This document shows positions 8,986 to 17,796 of a stretch of 64,000 bases of DNA, one piece after another (positions within the stretch are counted from its first letter, which is position 1; each line of letters begins with the position of its first letter). The stretch lies in assembly GCF_037908215.1 (NCBI RefSeq), contig NZ_JBBLZC010000018.1, forward strand, positions 1-64,000. Reading direction: 5' to 3'. Source of the DNA: Benzoatithermus flavus. GTDB lineage: Bacteria > Pseudomonadota > Alphaproteobacteria > Geminicoccales > Geminicoccaceae. The translations under genes were made by a program, and so were the position numbers. The notes under the pieces were generated by a model, which had not been told where the DNA came from, made no database searches, and was given only the letters and a program-made list of their open reading frames with translations.

Positions 8986-10014
8986 TCAGTCCGGACCGCT
9001 GCCGCAGTAGGTCGCGAATGCCTCCGCCGCCCTGCGGTTCCTGGGCTCGGTGAGGTCGTACCAGGGCGAGTGGCGGCTGCCGTTGAAATAGACATAGTAG
9101 AGGACGTTGTTGGCCGGATCGCGCGCGAACGCACACAGGTTGCGCACGTGCATCGGATTATCGAACCCCTGGATATGGTACGGATCGGCTGAGCCGGTCG
9201 TGTTCCAGATCGCCCATTCCGGGATCGCCATCCGCTTGCCCCGCGCCCGCGCGAAGTCGCGCACCATCGTCAAGGATCGCAGCACCCTGCCCCAGCGGCA
9301 GGCCGCATCGGTCGCCGGCGCACAAGGGCGGTTGTCGAAGCCCTCGACGCTGACGATGTCGACCACGTCGTCGCCGGGATAGCCGCTGCTCAGGAGCGGC
9401 AGCCCGCCCCGGTGCGCGATGCCCGTGGTGCTGTTGAAGTCGAACAGGAGGTTCCTGGCCGAGCCGCCGTAGCCGGCCCGAATGTTGCGTGCAATGTTCC
9501 GAAAGCAGCGGCGGTAAAGGGCGGCCCTGCCGCTGTCGCCCTCGATGCCCATGGGATTGGCGCTGCCGTCCCACTCCCAGCCGACGCGCAGCACGATCCT
9601 CCCCAGGCCCGCCGCCTGCATGGCCCGGCCATAGCGCCGGTAGCGGGCGTCGTAGGCGCCCTCGGCGCAGTCCTCCAGCGTGGCCCCGCTCTGCGGCATG
9701 CCGGCATAGGAGACGAGGATCAGCCGATCCGGGAAGCGGTCCTGCGCTGCCCGAGCCTCGCCGATCCTGGCGGCCTCCCGATCGCTCCCGTCGAACCCGC
9801 CCCAGCCGCGATCCGCCTCGACATAGTAGTGGAACACGTGGTTCGGCTTGCCCAACGCCGTGGCCTGGCCGTTGAAGGGCCGCACGCCCAGGAGCGGCAT
9901 CTGCTGCGCCGTGGCGGGCTTGCCGGCGAGGGTCAGCACCGTCCCGACCACCACCGCCGTCCACCGGCATCCCGTCCTGCCGCCGGCGCGCGTCACCGTT
10001 GCCGGATGCTGCAT
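8986..10014 (-). CDS. Secreted GH26-like glycoside hydrolase (copy A)
   Basis: 342 residues with a signal peptide (hydrophobic VVVGTVLTLA near residues 21-30, likely cleavage after ATA). The mature part looks like a TIM-barrel glycosidase. IVLRVGWEWDG carries a candidate acid/base Glu147 at a strand end, and KRMAIPEWAIWN a candidate nucleophile Glu266. The Gly-Trp-Glu and Pro-Glu-Trp contexts and about 120-residue spacing resemble family GH26 (endo-beta-mannanase and related). A paralogue with the same two motifs is at 31081-32169. A likely role is extracytoplasmic polysaccharide cleavage; the substrate is unknown. It sits between xseA and a large sensor kinase and has its own intergenic region upstream. 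Confidence 0.75.
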   Translation of the reverse strand: MQHPATVTRAGGRTGCRWTAVVVGTVLTLAGKPATAQQMPLLGVRPFNGQATALGKPNHVFHYYVEADRGWGGFDGSDREAARIGEARAAQDRFPDRLILVSYAGMPQSGATLEDCAEGAYDARYRRYGRAMQAAGLGRIVLRVGWEWDGSANPMGIEGDSGRAALYRRCFRNIARNIRAGYGGSARNLLFDFNSTTGIAHRGGLPLLSSGYPGDDVVDIVSVEGFDNRPCAPATDAACRWGRVLRSLTMVRDFARARGKRMAIPEWAIWNTTGSADPYHIQGFDNPMHVRNLCAFARDPANNVLYYVYFNGSRHSPWYDLTEPRNRRAAEAFATYCGSGPD

Positions 10015-10023
10015 GCTCGTTCC

Positions 10024-10038
10024 TCCCTGTGACAGGGA
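10024..10038 (-). promoter_or_regulatory. Hairpin overlapping the Shine-Dalgarno site of GH26 copy A
   Basis: TCCCTG (10024-10029) and CAGGGA (10033-10038) form a short inverted repeat with a three-base loop, about 10 bases upstream of the GH26 start codon. Read on the coding strand, the Shine-Dalgarno-like AGGGAGG lies in one arm, so the hairpin could mask it. The stem is only six base pairs and may be chance. Confidence 0.3.
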
Positions 10039-10192
10039 AGATGACGGCAGGACCCGGCGACATTATTCCATGTGCCGGCGGCTTCTCGGCAAAGACAATA
10101 TTGCAGTACGCTAAGTCTTACCGCAGTATGATCTGTGGGCGCTCGAAAGCGAGCGGCTCACGAGTTCGGGCGACGGGCCGGCGTGCGACGTC

Positions 10193-13100
10193 TCACCTGC
10201 CGAGATTCTCCGCAGGCACCCTGATCTGGACGGCTAGCCCCTCCGGTCGCCAATCGTAGGCGATCCGTCCGCCGAGCTGACCCGTGACGCTTCCTTCCGC
10301 GAGGAGGCTGCCGAAGCCCCGGCCCGCCGGCGGACCGGCGAGGGCCGGCCCGCCTTTCTCGTGCCATTCCAGCAGAAGCTCGCCGTCTTCCAGTGACCAG
10401 CCGACCAAGACACGGCCATCCGGTTCCGACAGGGCACCGTACTTGGCGGCGTTCGTCGTGAGCTCGTGCAAGGCGAGGGCGAGGCTCGTGACAGCGCTGC
10501 TGCCGATGCCGACCACAGGCCCCTCGATGACGAACCGCCCGCGGCCCGCATCGGCCCGCGGATCGGCATAAGGCGACAGAACCTCGCGCACGACCTTCTC
10601 CAGAGTGACGCTCCGATCGGCCGGGGCCTCCATCCCCGTCAGGCCGGGCCGGATGAGCTCGTGGGCACGGGCGAGCGCATCCAGCCTGCCCCTCAGCGTC
10701 TTGGCCAGTTCCTCGGCCGTCGAGGCCGACCGGGCGCTCAACGTCACCATGCTGCCCAGGACGGCGAACAGGTTCTTCACCCGGTGGTTCAGCTCCCTGA
10801 GCAGCAGGGCCTGCTGCTCTTGCGCACGCTGGCGCTCCGTGATGTCGATGAAGGTGCAGACCGCACCCTCGAGCTCGCCGTTGCGGAAGATCGGGTGAAC
10901 CCAGTACTCGACCGGAAGGCTGGTCCCATCGGTGCGGAAGAAGATCTCGCTTCCGACATGAGCCGGGCGGCCGGTCTGCGCCGTCCGATAGATCGGGCAT
11001 TCCGAGCTCGGGTAGGGCGAGCCGTCCGGATGCGCGTGATGGATCACCGCATGGAGCTGCCGGCCGATGACGTCCTCGGCCCGCTCGAAGCCGAGCATGC
11101 GGAGGAAGGCGGCGTTGCAGAGCGTGGTCCTGCCCTCGCGGTCGACACAGTAGAAGCCATCCGCGGCCGCGTCGAGCATCAGGCGGAGATAGGCCTCGCT
11201 CTCGCGCAGAGCCTGCTCCTTCTGCTGGAGCGTCTCCGCGAGCTCCTTCTGCTCGTGGATCTCGGTGTTCGAGCCGATCCACATGGAGATGTTCCCGGCC
11301 GCATCCCGCATCGCATGCGCGCGGCTGAGATGCCATCGGTGCGCGCCGTCGAAACGCCGGAAACGGTGGACGAGCTCGAAGGGCTCGCCGGTGTCGATGG
11401 AATGCCGCCAGACTCGAATGTTTTCTTCCACGTCATCCGGATGGATGAACCGCGTCCAACCCCAGCCTTCGATCTCCTCGAAGGAAAGACCCGTGAACTC
11501 CATCCATTGTCGATTAAAGTAGGTGATGTTGCCCTTCGCATCGGCCGTGAAGATCTTCTGGGGCATGGCTTCGGCCATGAACCGGAAGCGCTGCTCGGAC
11601 TCCGCGATGGCGCGACGGGCTTGCACCTGGGCGGAGATGTCCCGGAAATAGCAGACCACGCCGTAGCCGCCCTCCGGGAGCGGGATGCGGTTGATCTGCC
11701 ACTCGTAATACTCGGTCACGCCGCGGTCGCGCCGCTCCTCGACCAGCTCGGGGACGAAGTAGGGCTCGCCCGTCTCGAGCGTGTGGCGGAAGCGTTCGAC
11801 GACCTCGTCGGCGCAGGCTTTCGGCCACAGGATGTGGATCACCTCGTCGAAGTCCCGGCCGATCGGGTCGGGAATGTCGCCGAAGATCGGCCGTGCGGTC
11901 GGGTTCACCTGCCGGATGCGGAAATCGGCACCGACCAGATAGACGCCGACGGGTGCTTCGTTGAGCAGAGTCTCGAACTGGGCCGTGCGCCGGCTCAAGG
12001 CCGCGCTCGCCCGCCTGCGCTCGATGACGAGCGCGGCCGTTCGCGCGGCGACCTCCTGCAGCTCCAAATCCGATCCAGTGGGCTGGCGCGTCTCGCGACA
12101 GTACGTGGCGAAGGTACCCAGCACCTCGCCGCTGCTCGACAGGATGGGGGTGCACCAGCAGGCGCGCAGGCCGTGCGACAGCGCCAGATCCTGGTACCCG
12201 ATCCAGAGCGGGTCCGTGGCGATGTCGGCGATATGGACCGGCTTCTTCGTGTAGGCCGCGGTGCTGCACGAACCCACGTCCGGCCCGATGGGCAGCCCGT
12301 CGATGGCCTTCGTGTACGCCTCGGGCAGGCTCGGCGCCGCACCGTGGCGCAAGTGCCGGCCGTCGGAGTCGACCAGCAGGATGGAGCTGACAATGCCCGG
12401 ATCGGATTGCGCCTCGACGGTTCGCACCAGCATGTCCAGCACCTGGGCCAGCGGCGCATCTTCGATGGCCAGCTCCAGCGCGCGCTTCTGCGCCGCCTGC
12501 AGGGCCTCGGCGCGCTTGCGCAGGGTGACGTCGACGCAGGCACCCGTCATGTAGGCGGGGCGTCCCTGCGCGTCGCGGAACGTCTTGCCCCGGTCGTAGA
12601 GCCACCGCACGCTGCCGTCCGGCCAGACGACCCTGAACTCCATCTCGAAGTCGGTGCCCTCGCTGGCGCACTGCCGGCAACGCTCGGCGACGCCGCTGCG
12701 GTCGTCGGGGTGCACGAGCGCGAGGAACTGGTCCAGGCTCGGCGCCGTCCTGCCCGGCGGCAGCCCGAACAGACGGTCCAGCGCTTCGTCCCATTCGAGG
12801 GCGTTCGAGCGGATGTCCCAGCGGAACGTGCCCGTGCCGCTCGCTTCCAGGGCCGCCCGCAGCCGTTCCTCGCTCCGCCGGATCGCCGCCGTCGCCTCCT
12901 GGCGGAGCCGGCTGAGGGCGAGGTTCGCCGCGATACGGGCCAAGAGCTCGCGGGCGCTGAAAGGCTTGACGAGGTAATCGTCGGCACCGGCCTCGAGGCC
13001 TTCGATGCTCGCCTCCTCGCCGGCGCGCGCGGACAGCATGATCACCGGCAGGTCCCGGGTCTCGGGATCGGCCCGCAGCGCCTTCACGACCCCGAAGCCG

Positions 13101-15202
13101 TCGAGATGGGGCATCATGACGTCGGTGATGACGAGATCCGGCCTGCTCGTCCGGACCGCCGCGAGGGCGGCGCGGCCATCGGAAACGGTCACGACCTCGT
13201 AGCGCGTCGACAGGAGCCGGCGGACATAGTCGCGCATGTCGGCGTTGTCGTCGGCCAGCAGCACGCGTGCCCGCTCCACGCCCTTCGCGGCCGGTACGTC
13301 CGCCGCGGAATCGGCGAAGCTCTTCTCCGTCATCTCCTCGATGGCGGCACCTTCGGGCAGCCAGCGCAGGGCCTCCTCGACGTAGGCGTGCGCGCGGACG
13401 GCCGTGGAGGCGAGCGCACGCTCGCTGCGGATGCGCTCTTGCGGCAGGTGCCCGGTGCCGAACGGGATGCCGATAGTGAAGGCGGTGCCGCGCCCTTCCG
13501 TGCTCTCGACCTGGATCGTGCCGCCGTGCAGCTTCACGAGCTCCTGCACCAGGGCGAGGCCGATGCCGCTGCCTTCGTAGGAGCGGCCCTTGGCACCTGC
13601 GACCCGATGGAAGCGCTCGAACAGGCGCGGCAGCTCGGAGGCGGGAATGCCCGTGCCGGTGTCGCGCACCGTGAGCACGGCGACACCGTCGCCCGGCCGC
13701 AGCTCGACCGCGATCGCACCCTCGAAGGTGAACTTGAACGCGTTGGAGACGAGGTTGAGGACGATCTTCTCCCACATCTCGCGGTCGACGTAGACCGGTT
13801 CCGGCAGAGGCGGGCAGTCGACCACGAGGTCGAGGCCGGCGCGCTCGCAGGCCGAGCGGAAGTTGCTCGCGAGATCGGTCGTGAGCGCCGCGAGGTCGGT
13901 GGCCTCGTAGGCCGCCTGCACCCGGCCGGCCTCGATCCGCGAGAAGTCGAGCAGCGAGTTGACGAGCTTGAGAAGACGCAGGCCGTTCCGGTGCGCCACC
14001 TCGATGAGCGCCCGGTCGTCCGGCGGGACCTGATCTTTGGGCTTCGCCAGGACCTCCTCCATCGGTCCCATCATCAGCGTGAGCGGGGTGCGGAACTCGT
14101 GGCTGACGTTCGAGAAGAACAGGGTCTTCGCCCGGTCGATCTCGGCCAGGGCCTCGGCGCGCTTGCGCTCCTCCTCGTAGGCCTGGGCGTTCGCGATCGC
14201 CGCCGCGATCTGCCCCGCCACGAGGCCGAGAAAGCTGCTGTAGCCTTCGTCGAACAGGCGGAACGGATTGAGGCCGACGACGAGAACACCGGCCCGACCC
14301 TTCTCGCCGGCTGGAAAGATCGGCAGCGCCGCGGCCCGGGTCGGAGGCTGGCACCAGGCACCCGTCGGCAGGCGGCTCCCGAACCGCGCCGCCAGGTCCG
14401 GAACGAGGCGTACTTCGCGGCCGTTCAGGACGTCGGCGAACGGCCAGACGGACGAATCACCCAGCGGCACGGCTGGCGGCGCCGCGGCATGGCCGGCCTC
14501 GATGCCGCACGCGGCCGCGAGCGACACTCTCCCGCCGTCCGGCTCGGCCATGTAGATCATCGCGAAGGGCAGGTCGCGCGGATCGGTCGCGAGCGCTGCA
14601 GCGCTCCTTGCGCAGGCGTCCCGCCAGGTGCGGGCATCGGCCGTCCCGGCCGCGAGCTCGCGCAGCAGCAGGAGCTGACGCTCGCCGATCACGCGCCGGG
14701 TGTCGTCGGTGTTGGCGCAGATGATGCCGCCCACGCCGCCGTCGTCGTCGGGAATCGGGCTGTAGGAGAAGGTGTAGTAGGTCTCCTCGGGGTAGCCGTT
14801 GCGCTCCATGACGAGGAGCTGCTGCTCGACGTAGGTGCCTTCGTCGCCCCGCAGCGCCGTGGCCAGCATCGGGCCGATATCGTCCCAGATCTCCTGCCAC
14901 ACTTCCGAGGTCGGGCGCCCGAGCGCCCATGGATGCTTGCCGCCGATGATCGACTTGTAGGGATCGTTGTAGAGATAGAGCAGCTTCTCGCCCCAGCCGA
15001 TCCAGATCGGCTGGCGGGAGGTCAGCATGATCCGCACCGCGGTCTTGAGACTCCGCGGCCACCGCGCCGGCGGGCCGAGGGACGTGTTCGCCCAGTCGTG
15101 CGCGCGGATGAGGGCGCCGAGCTCGCCGCCGCCGGAGAGGAAATCCGGAGCGGGCTGGTCCGACCGGAGCAGGAGGGGTCGCGCGGCGTCGCTCAAGGCC
15201 AC
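10193..15202 (-). CDS. Giant hybrid histidine kinase with HisKA and HWE/HisKA_2 modules
   Basis: 1,669 residues and apparently cytoplasmic (no membrane segment seen). Order by eye: PAS (about 20-170), GAF (180-340), HisKA plus HATPase (phosphoacceptor His in FFSNVSHEFRTPLTLMMGP; ATP site DTGTGIP and GSGIGLALVQELV), and a receiver (VLLADDNADMRDYV, LVITDVMMPHLDG, LVKPFSARELLARI). Then come a PAS, a second GAF, three more PAS (about 1110-1480), and a C-terminal HWE/HisKA_2 kinase with LLLRELNHRVKNLFAVLGSM and ALALHELTTNAAKYGAL. It therefore carries two kinase heads with different phosphoacceptor helices on one chain. No stand-alone response regulator adjoins it. The start is a GTG with a weak ribosome-binding site. 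The signal is unknown; light, redox or metabolites are possible for PAS/GAF sensors. Confidence 0.9.
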   Translation of the reverse strand: MALSDAARPLLLRSDQPAPDFLSGGGELGALIRAHDWANTSLGPPARWPRSLKTAVRIMLTSRQPIWIGWGEKLLYLYNDPYKSIIGGKHPWALGRPTSEVWQEIWDDIGPMLATALRGDEGTYVEQQLLVMERNGYPEETYYTFSYSPIPDDDGGVGGIICANTDDTRRVIGERQLLLLRELAAGTADARTWRDACARSAAALATDPRDLPFAMIYMAEPDGGRVSLAAACGIEAGHAAAPPAVPLGDSSVWPFADVLNGREVRLVPDLAARFGSRLPTGAWCQPPTRAAALPIFPAGEKGRAGVLVVGLNPFRLFDEGYSSFLGLVAGQIAAAIANAQAYEEERKRAEALAEIDRAKTLFFSNVSHEFRTPLTLMMGPMEEVLAKPKDQVPPDDRALIEVAHRNGLRLLKLVNSLLDFSRIEAGRVQAAYEATDLAALTTDLASNFRSACERAGLDLVVDCPPLPEPVYVDREMWEKIVLNLVSNAFKFTFEGAIAVELRPGDGVAVLTVRDTGTGIPASELPRLFERFHRVAGAKGRSYEGSGIGLALVQELVKLHGGTIQVESTEGRGTAFTIGIPFGTGHLPQERIRSERALASTAVRAHAYVEEALRWLPEGAAIEEMTEKSFADSAADVPAAKGVERARVLLADDNADMRDYVRRLLSTRYEVVTVSDGRAALAAVRTSRPDLVITDVMMPHLDGFGVVKALRADPETRDLPVIMLSARAGEEASIEGLEAGADDYLVKPFSARELLARIAANLALSRLRQEATAAIRRSEERLRAALEASGTGTFRWDIRSNALEWDEALDRLFGLPPGRTAPSLDQFLALVHPDDRSGVAERCRQCASEGTDFEMEFRVVWPDGSVRWLYDRGKTFRDAQGRPAYMTGACVDVTLRKRAEALQAAQKRALELAIEDAPLAQVLDMLVRTVEAQSDPGIVSSILLVDSDGRHLRHGAAPSLPEAYTKAIDGLPIGPDVGSCSTAAYTKKPVHIADIATDPLWIGYQDLALSHGLRACWCTPILSSSGEVLGTFATYCRETRQPTGSDLELQEVAARTAALVIERRRASAALSRRTAQFETLLNEAPVGVYLVGADFRIRQVNPTARPIFGDIPDPIGRDFDEVIHILWPKACADEVVERFRHTLETGEPYFVPELVEERRDRGVTEYYEWQINRIPLPEGGYGVVCYFRDISAQVQARRAIAESEQRFRFMAEAMPQKIFTADAKGNITYFNRQWMEFTGLSFEEIEGWGWTRFIHPDDVEENIRVWRHSIDTGEPFELVHRFRRFDGAHRWHLSRAHAMRDAAGNISMWIGSNTEIHEQKELAETLQQKEQALRESEAYLRLMLDAAADGFYCVDREGRTTLCNAAFLRMLGFERAEDVIGRQLHAVIHHAHPDGSPYPSSECPIYRTAQTGRPAHVGSEIFFRTDGTSLPVEYWVHPIFRNGELEGAVCTFIDITERQRAQEQQALLLRELNHRVKNLFAVLGSMVTLSARSASTAEELAKTLRGRLDALARAHELIRPGLTGMEAPADRSVTLEKVVREVLSPYADPRADAGRGRFVIEGPVVGIGSSAVTSLALALHELTTNAAKYGALSEPDGRVLVGWSLEDGELLLEWHEKGGPALAGPPAGRGFGSLLAEGSVTGQLGGRIAYDWRPEGLAVQIRVPAENLGR

Positions 15203-15512
15203 CTCGTCGCTGTTGCTGCCGGCGCGCTCCTCCGTGGAGGCGTTCCAGCGGACCCATCCGCCGGGGAGCGCGCACGGGCCATGTACATAGTAGAGGTGGA
15301 CACGACCGAAACCTAGATGCTTCGGGCTCGGGCGGCCCTGTCGCCGCTGGCCTCTGCCACCCTGCGGCCGCTCGTGCTAGAGGGGCGGCCGCACCTGCTG
15401 GAAGCCGCCTCATGCCGGAACCGCTCGCCCGATCCCGCCTTCGCCGCGCACCGCCCTGCGATCGTGCCCGCCACGTCGCGTCGTGCCTTCGTCGGCCGGG
15501 GAGCAGGCGGCC
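15203..15512. other. Divergent intergenic region, kinase and LysE-type exporter
   Basis: 310 bases between two divergent genes, so it should hold both promoters. It is as GC-rich as the genes. The only loose A+T patch is catgtacatagtag near 15281-15294. The exporter ribosome-binding site (GGGGAG at 15498-15503) lies at its right end. I could not assign promoter boxes with confidence. Confidence 0.35.
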
Positions 15513-16151
15513 GTGAGCGCTCTGCCGGTTCTGTTCGGCAAGGGCGTCGTGCTGGGGCTTTCGATCGCGGCTCCGATCGGGCCGATGGCGCTCTTGTGCC
15601 TGCGCACGACGCTGGCGCACGGACTCGTACCGGGGCTTCTGGGCGGGCTCGGCGTGGCGGCGGGCGACGTGTTCTACGCCTCGCTCGCGGCCTTCGGCCT
15701 GCAGGCGGCGACCGCGCTCCTCACCGGTCAGTCGCTCTGGCTCGGTGTCCTGGGCGGGCTCTATCTGCTCTGGTTCGGGCTCGGCACGATGCGCCAGCCG
15801 CTGCCGACCGAAGCCGCCGCCACGGGCGGACGCCGGCGGGGGCTCGCCACCTTCGTCACCACCTTCCTGCTGACGCTCGCCAATCCGCCGACGATCATGA
15901 TCTTCGCCGCCATGTTCGCGAGCCTCGGCCTGATCGAGGCGCAGGCCGGAACGGCTTCGGCGGCAGCCGTCATCTTCGGCGTCCTCGTGGGCTCGGCCGG
16001 GTGGTGGGTGCTGTTCGCGGTCGTGGTGAGCCGGCTCCGCGGCCAGCTGCAGGGCCCGGTGTTCCTGTGGGTCAACCGGATCTCGGGCGCAGCGCTCGCC
16101 GGGTTCGGCGCCTGGGCGCTGCTGAGGGCCGGGCTCGCCGCCGCGGCCTGA
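15513..16151 (+). CDS. LysE/RhtB-family amino-acid exporter
   Basis: 212 residues from the GTG at 15513, which follows GGGGAG by nine bases; an in-frame ATG at 15483 would add ten residues. Six hydrophobic segments are visible. The N-terminal signature GVVLGLSIAAPIGPMALLCL matches the LysE/RhtB pattern of a Pro-Gly/Ile-Pro turn in the first helix. The mid-protein FLLTLANPPTIMIFAAMF carries the conserved Asn-Pro in a membrane helix. Members export lysine, homoserine, threonine or related amino acids by proton exchange. It converges on asd across a strong hairpin. The link to lysine/threonine synthesis through asd is suggestive only. Confidence 0.85.
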   Translation: MSALPVLFGKGVVLGLSIAAPIGPMALLCLRTTLAHGLVPGLLGGLGVAAGDVFYASLAAFGLQAATALLTGQSLWLGVLGGLYLLWFGLGTMRQPLPTEAAATGGRRRGLATFVTTFLLTLANPPTIMIFAAMFASLGLIEAQAGTASAAAVIFGVLVGSAGWWVLFAVVVSRLRGQLQGPVFLWVNRISGAALAGFGAWALLRAGLAAAA

Positions 16152-16180
16152 CGCGGCGCCGCCGGACAGGCGGCGCCGCG
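16152..16180. terminator. Bidirectional terminator, exporter and asd
   Basis: A perfect 12-base stem CGCGGCGCCGCC (16152-16163) and GGCGGCGCCGCG (16169-16180) with loop GGACA begins directly after the exporter stop and ends 8 bases before the asd stop. Convergent genes and the symmetric stem suggest a shared terminator, though neither side has a T-run. Confidence 0.7.
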
Positions 16181-16188
16181 GGCGGCGA

Positions 16189-17205
16189 TCAGATCAGGCC
16201 GTCCTCGATCAATGCCTCGGCGATCTGGACGGCGTTCAGGGCGGCACCCTTGCGGAGATTGTCCGAGACCACCCACATGTTGAGGCCGTAAGGCACGGTC
16301 GGGTCCTTGCGGATGCGCGAGACGTAGACGCCGTACTCGCCGACGCACTCGATCGGTGTCACGAACTCGTCGCGGGCGAGATCGTCGACCACGACCACAC
16401 CCTCGGCCTCGCGCAGGGCCTCGCGCGCCTCGTCGGGGCTCAAGGGGCTCTCGAACTCGACGTTGACCGCCTCGGAGTGGCCGACGAAGACCGGCACGCG
16501 CACGCAGGTCGCGGTGACGGCGATGTTCGGGTCCAAGATCTTCTTGGTCTCGACCATCATCTTCCACTCTTCCTTGGTCGAGCCGTCCTCCATCCAGACG
16601 TCGATCTGCGGGATGACGTTGAACGGGATGGGCTTCTTGAAGACCTCGGGCTGTTTGCGATCGTTCATGTAGATCGCCTTGGTGTGGTCGAAGAGCTCGT
16701 CCATCGCCTCCTTGCCGGCACCGCTGACCGACTGGTAGGTCGCGACCACCACCCGCTTGATCCGGGCGATGTCGTGGAGCGGCTTCAGGGCCACGACCAT
16801 CTGGATGGTCGAGCAGTTGGGGTTGGCGATGATGTTCCTGCGCTCGAAGCCCGCGAGCGCTGCCCGGTTGACCTCCGGCACCACGAGCGGCACGTCGGGG
16901 TCCATGCGGAACTGCGAGGTGTTGTCGATGACGATGCAGCCCTCGGCCGCGGCCTTGGGCGCGTACTTCGCCGAGACCTTCGCACCCGGCGAGAACAGGC
17001 CGATGTCGACGCCGCGGAAGTCGAAGGTGGCGAGGTCCTGGACCTTGAGGGTGTGGTCCTCGCCGAACGAGACCTGTTTGCCGGTCGAGCGTTCGGAAGC
17101 GAGTGCGAACACCTCGTCGACCGGGAACTTCCGCTCGGCGAGGATCTGCAGCATCTCGTTGCCGACATTGCCGGTGGCACCGACGACCGCGACCCTGTAG
17201 CCCAT
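16189..17205 (-). CDS. asd: Aspartate-semialdehyde dehydrogenase
   Basis: 338 residues. The enzyme reduces 4-phospho-aspartate to aspartate semialdehyde, the branch point to lysine/diaminopimelate, threonine and methionine. The N-terminal NADP-binding Rossmann loop VAVVGATGNVGNEML, the active-site ANPNCSTIQMV with nucleophile Cys131, and SQFRMDPDVPLVVPEVN are intact, with normal length. The C-terminal GLNMWVVSDNLRKGAALNAV motif is also typical. dapF, further down the diaminopimelate pathway, is also in the window. It lies leftward, 88 bases downstream of the DUF29 gene. Confidence 0.97.
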   Translation of the reverse strand: MGYRVAVVGATGNVGNEMLQILAERKFPVDEVFALASERSTGKQVSFGEDHTLKVQDLATFDFRGVDIGLFSPGAKVSAKYAPKAAAEGCIVIDNTSQFRMDPDVPLVVPEVNRAALAGFERRNIIANPNCSTIQMVVALKPLHDIARIKRVVVATYQSVSGAGKEAMDELFDHTKAIYMNDRKQPEVFKKPIPFNVIPQIDVWMEDGSTKEEWKMMVETKKILDPNIAVTATCVRVPVFVGHSEAVNVEFESPLSPDEAREALREAEGVVVVDDLARDEFVTPIECVGEYGVYVSRIRKDPTVPYGLNMWVVSDNLRKGAALNAVQIAEALIEDGLI

Positions 17206-17293
17206 GACGACCTGACCTCGTTGCGACGGAACAGCCCGCCGCGTTTAAGGCAAGCGGGCCGCGCTGCAAAGGGTCCAAATCAACACGGGGGAG

Positions 17294-17791
17294 CTAGAGC
17301 GGCTCGTCCTCGAGGCCGTGGCGGTTCGCCGGCGGCCAGGACCGATCCAGGAGCTGCTCGAGGTCGTAGGGGCAGGTCGTAGGCAGCCCTCGCGCCGCCT
17401 CGATCTCGCCATGGTCGGCGAGCGCCGCGGCCGCCGCCTCCAGGGCGTCGCCGTAGCTCTCGGGCAGCTCCTGCTCGATCAGCCGGTCGATGGTGCGCGA
17501 GCGGCGGCGGCCGATCTCGGCACGGGCGCTTCGCACCGAGACGCGCCATTGTCGCCTGGGAGCCGGGGCGGGGCTGTGCTCGAGCTTGAGGAGATGCTCG
17601 ATTAGGCGCTGCATCTGGCTCGCCACCGACGCGTAGCGCTCGGTCGCCAAGCCCTCCACCGCCTCCGCCAGATGCTCGAGGTCGAGCGGACCGTTCCCGC
17701 GCTCGGCCGCCAGCCGCCGCAAGGCCTGCGCCTGGTCCTGCGCCCAGGCGTAGAAGTCGCGCTCGTAGAGCTTATCGACCGTGTCCGCCAT
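17294..17791 (-). CDS. DUF29 family protein
   Basis: 165 residues, soluble. It starts MADTVDKLYERDFYAWAQDQ, with LYERDFYAWA and LDLEHLAEAVEGLATERYA typical of DUF29, a helical family common in cyanobacteria and some proteobacteria. The middle shows the paired helices EHLLKLEHSPAPA and WRVSVRSARAEI seen in that family. Function is unknown. The start lies 5 bases after the leuB stop, so it is probably co-transcribed with leuB. A longer upstream frame through leuB is an overlap artefact and was discarded. Confidence 0.85.
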   Translation of the reverse strand: MADTVDKLYERDFYAWAQDQAQALRRLAAERGNGPLDLEHLAEAVEGLATERYASVASQMQRLIEHLLKLEHSPAPAPRRQWRVSVRSARAEIGRRRSRTIDRLIEQELPESYGDALEAAAAALADHGEIEAARGLPTTCPYDLEQLLDRSWPPANRHGLEDEPL

Positions 17792-17796
17792 GTCCC

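Noticed and set aside
6554..9136. An 860-residue fusion protein ending in MazG
   Set aside because: The N-terminal two-thirds is an out-of-frame reading of xseA; MazG has its own ATG at 7390 at the normal position.
10466..15316. A 1,616-codon open frame antisense to the giant histidine kinase
   Set aside because: Same codon-bias shadow effect; no domains, and the kinase motifs on the other strand are unambiguous.
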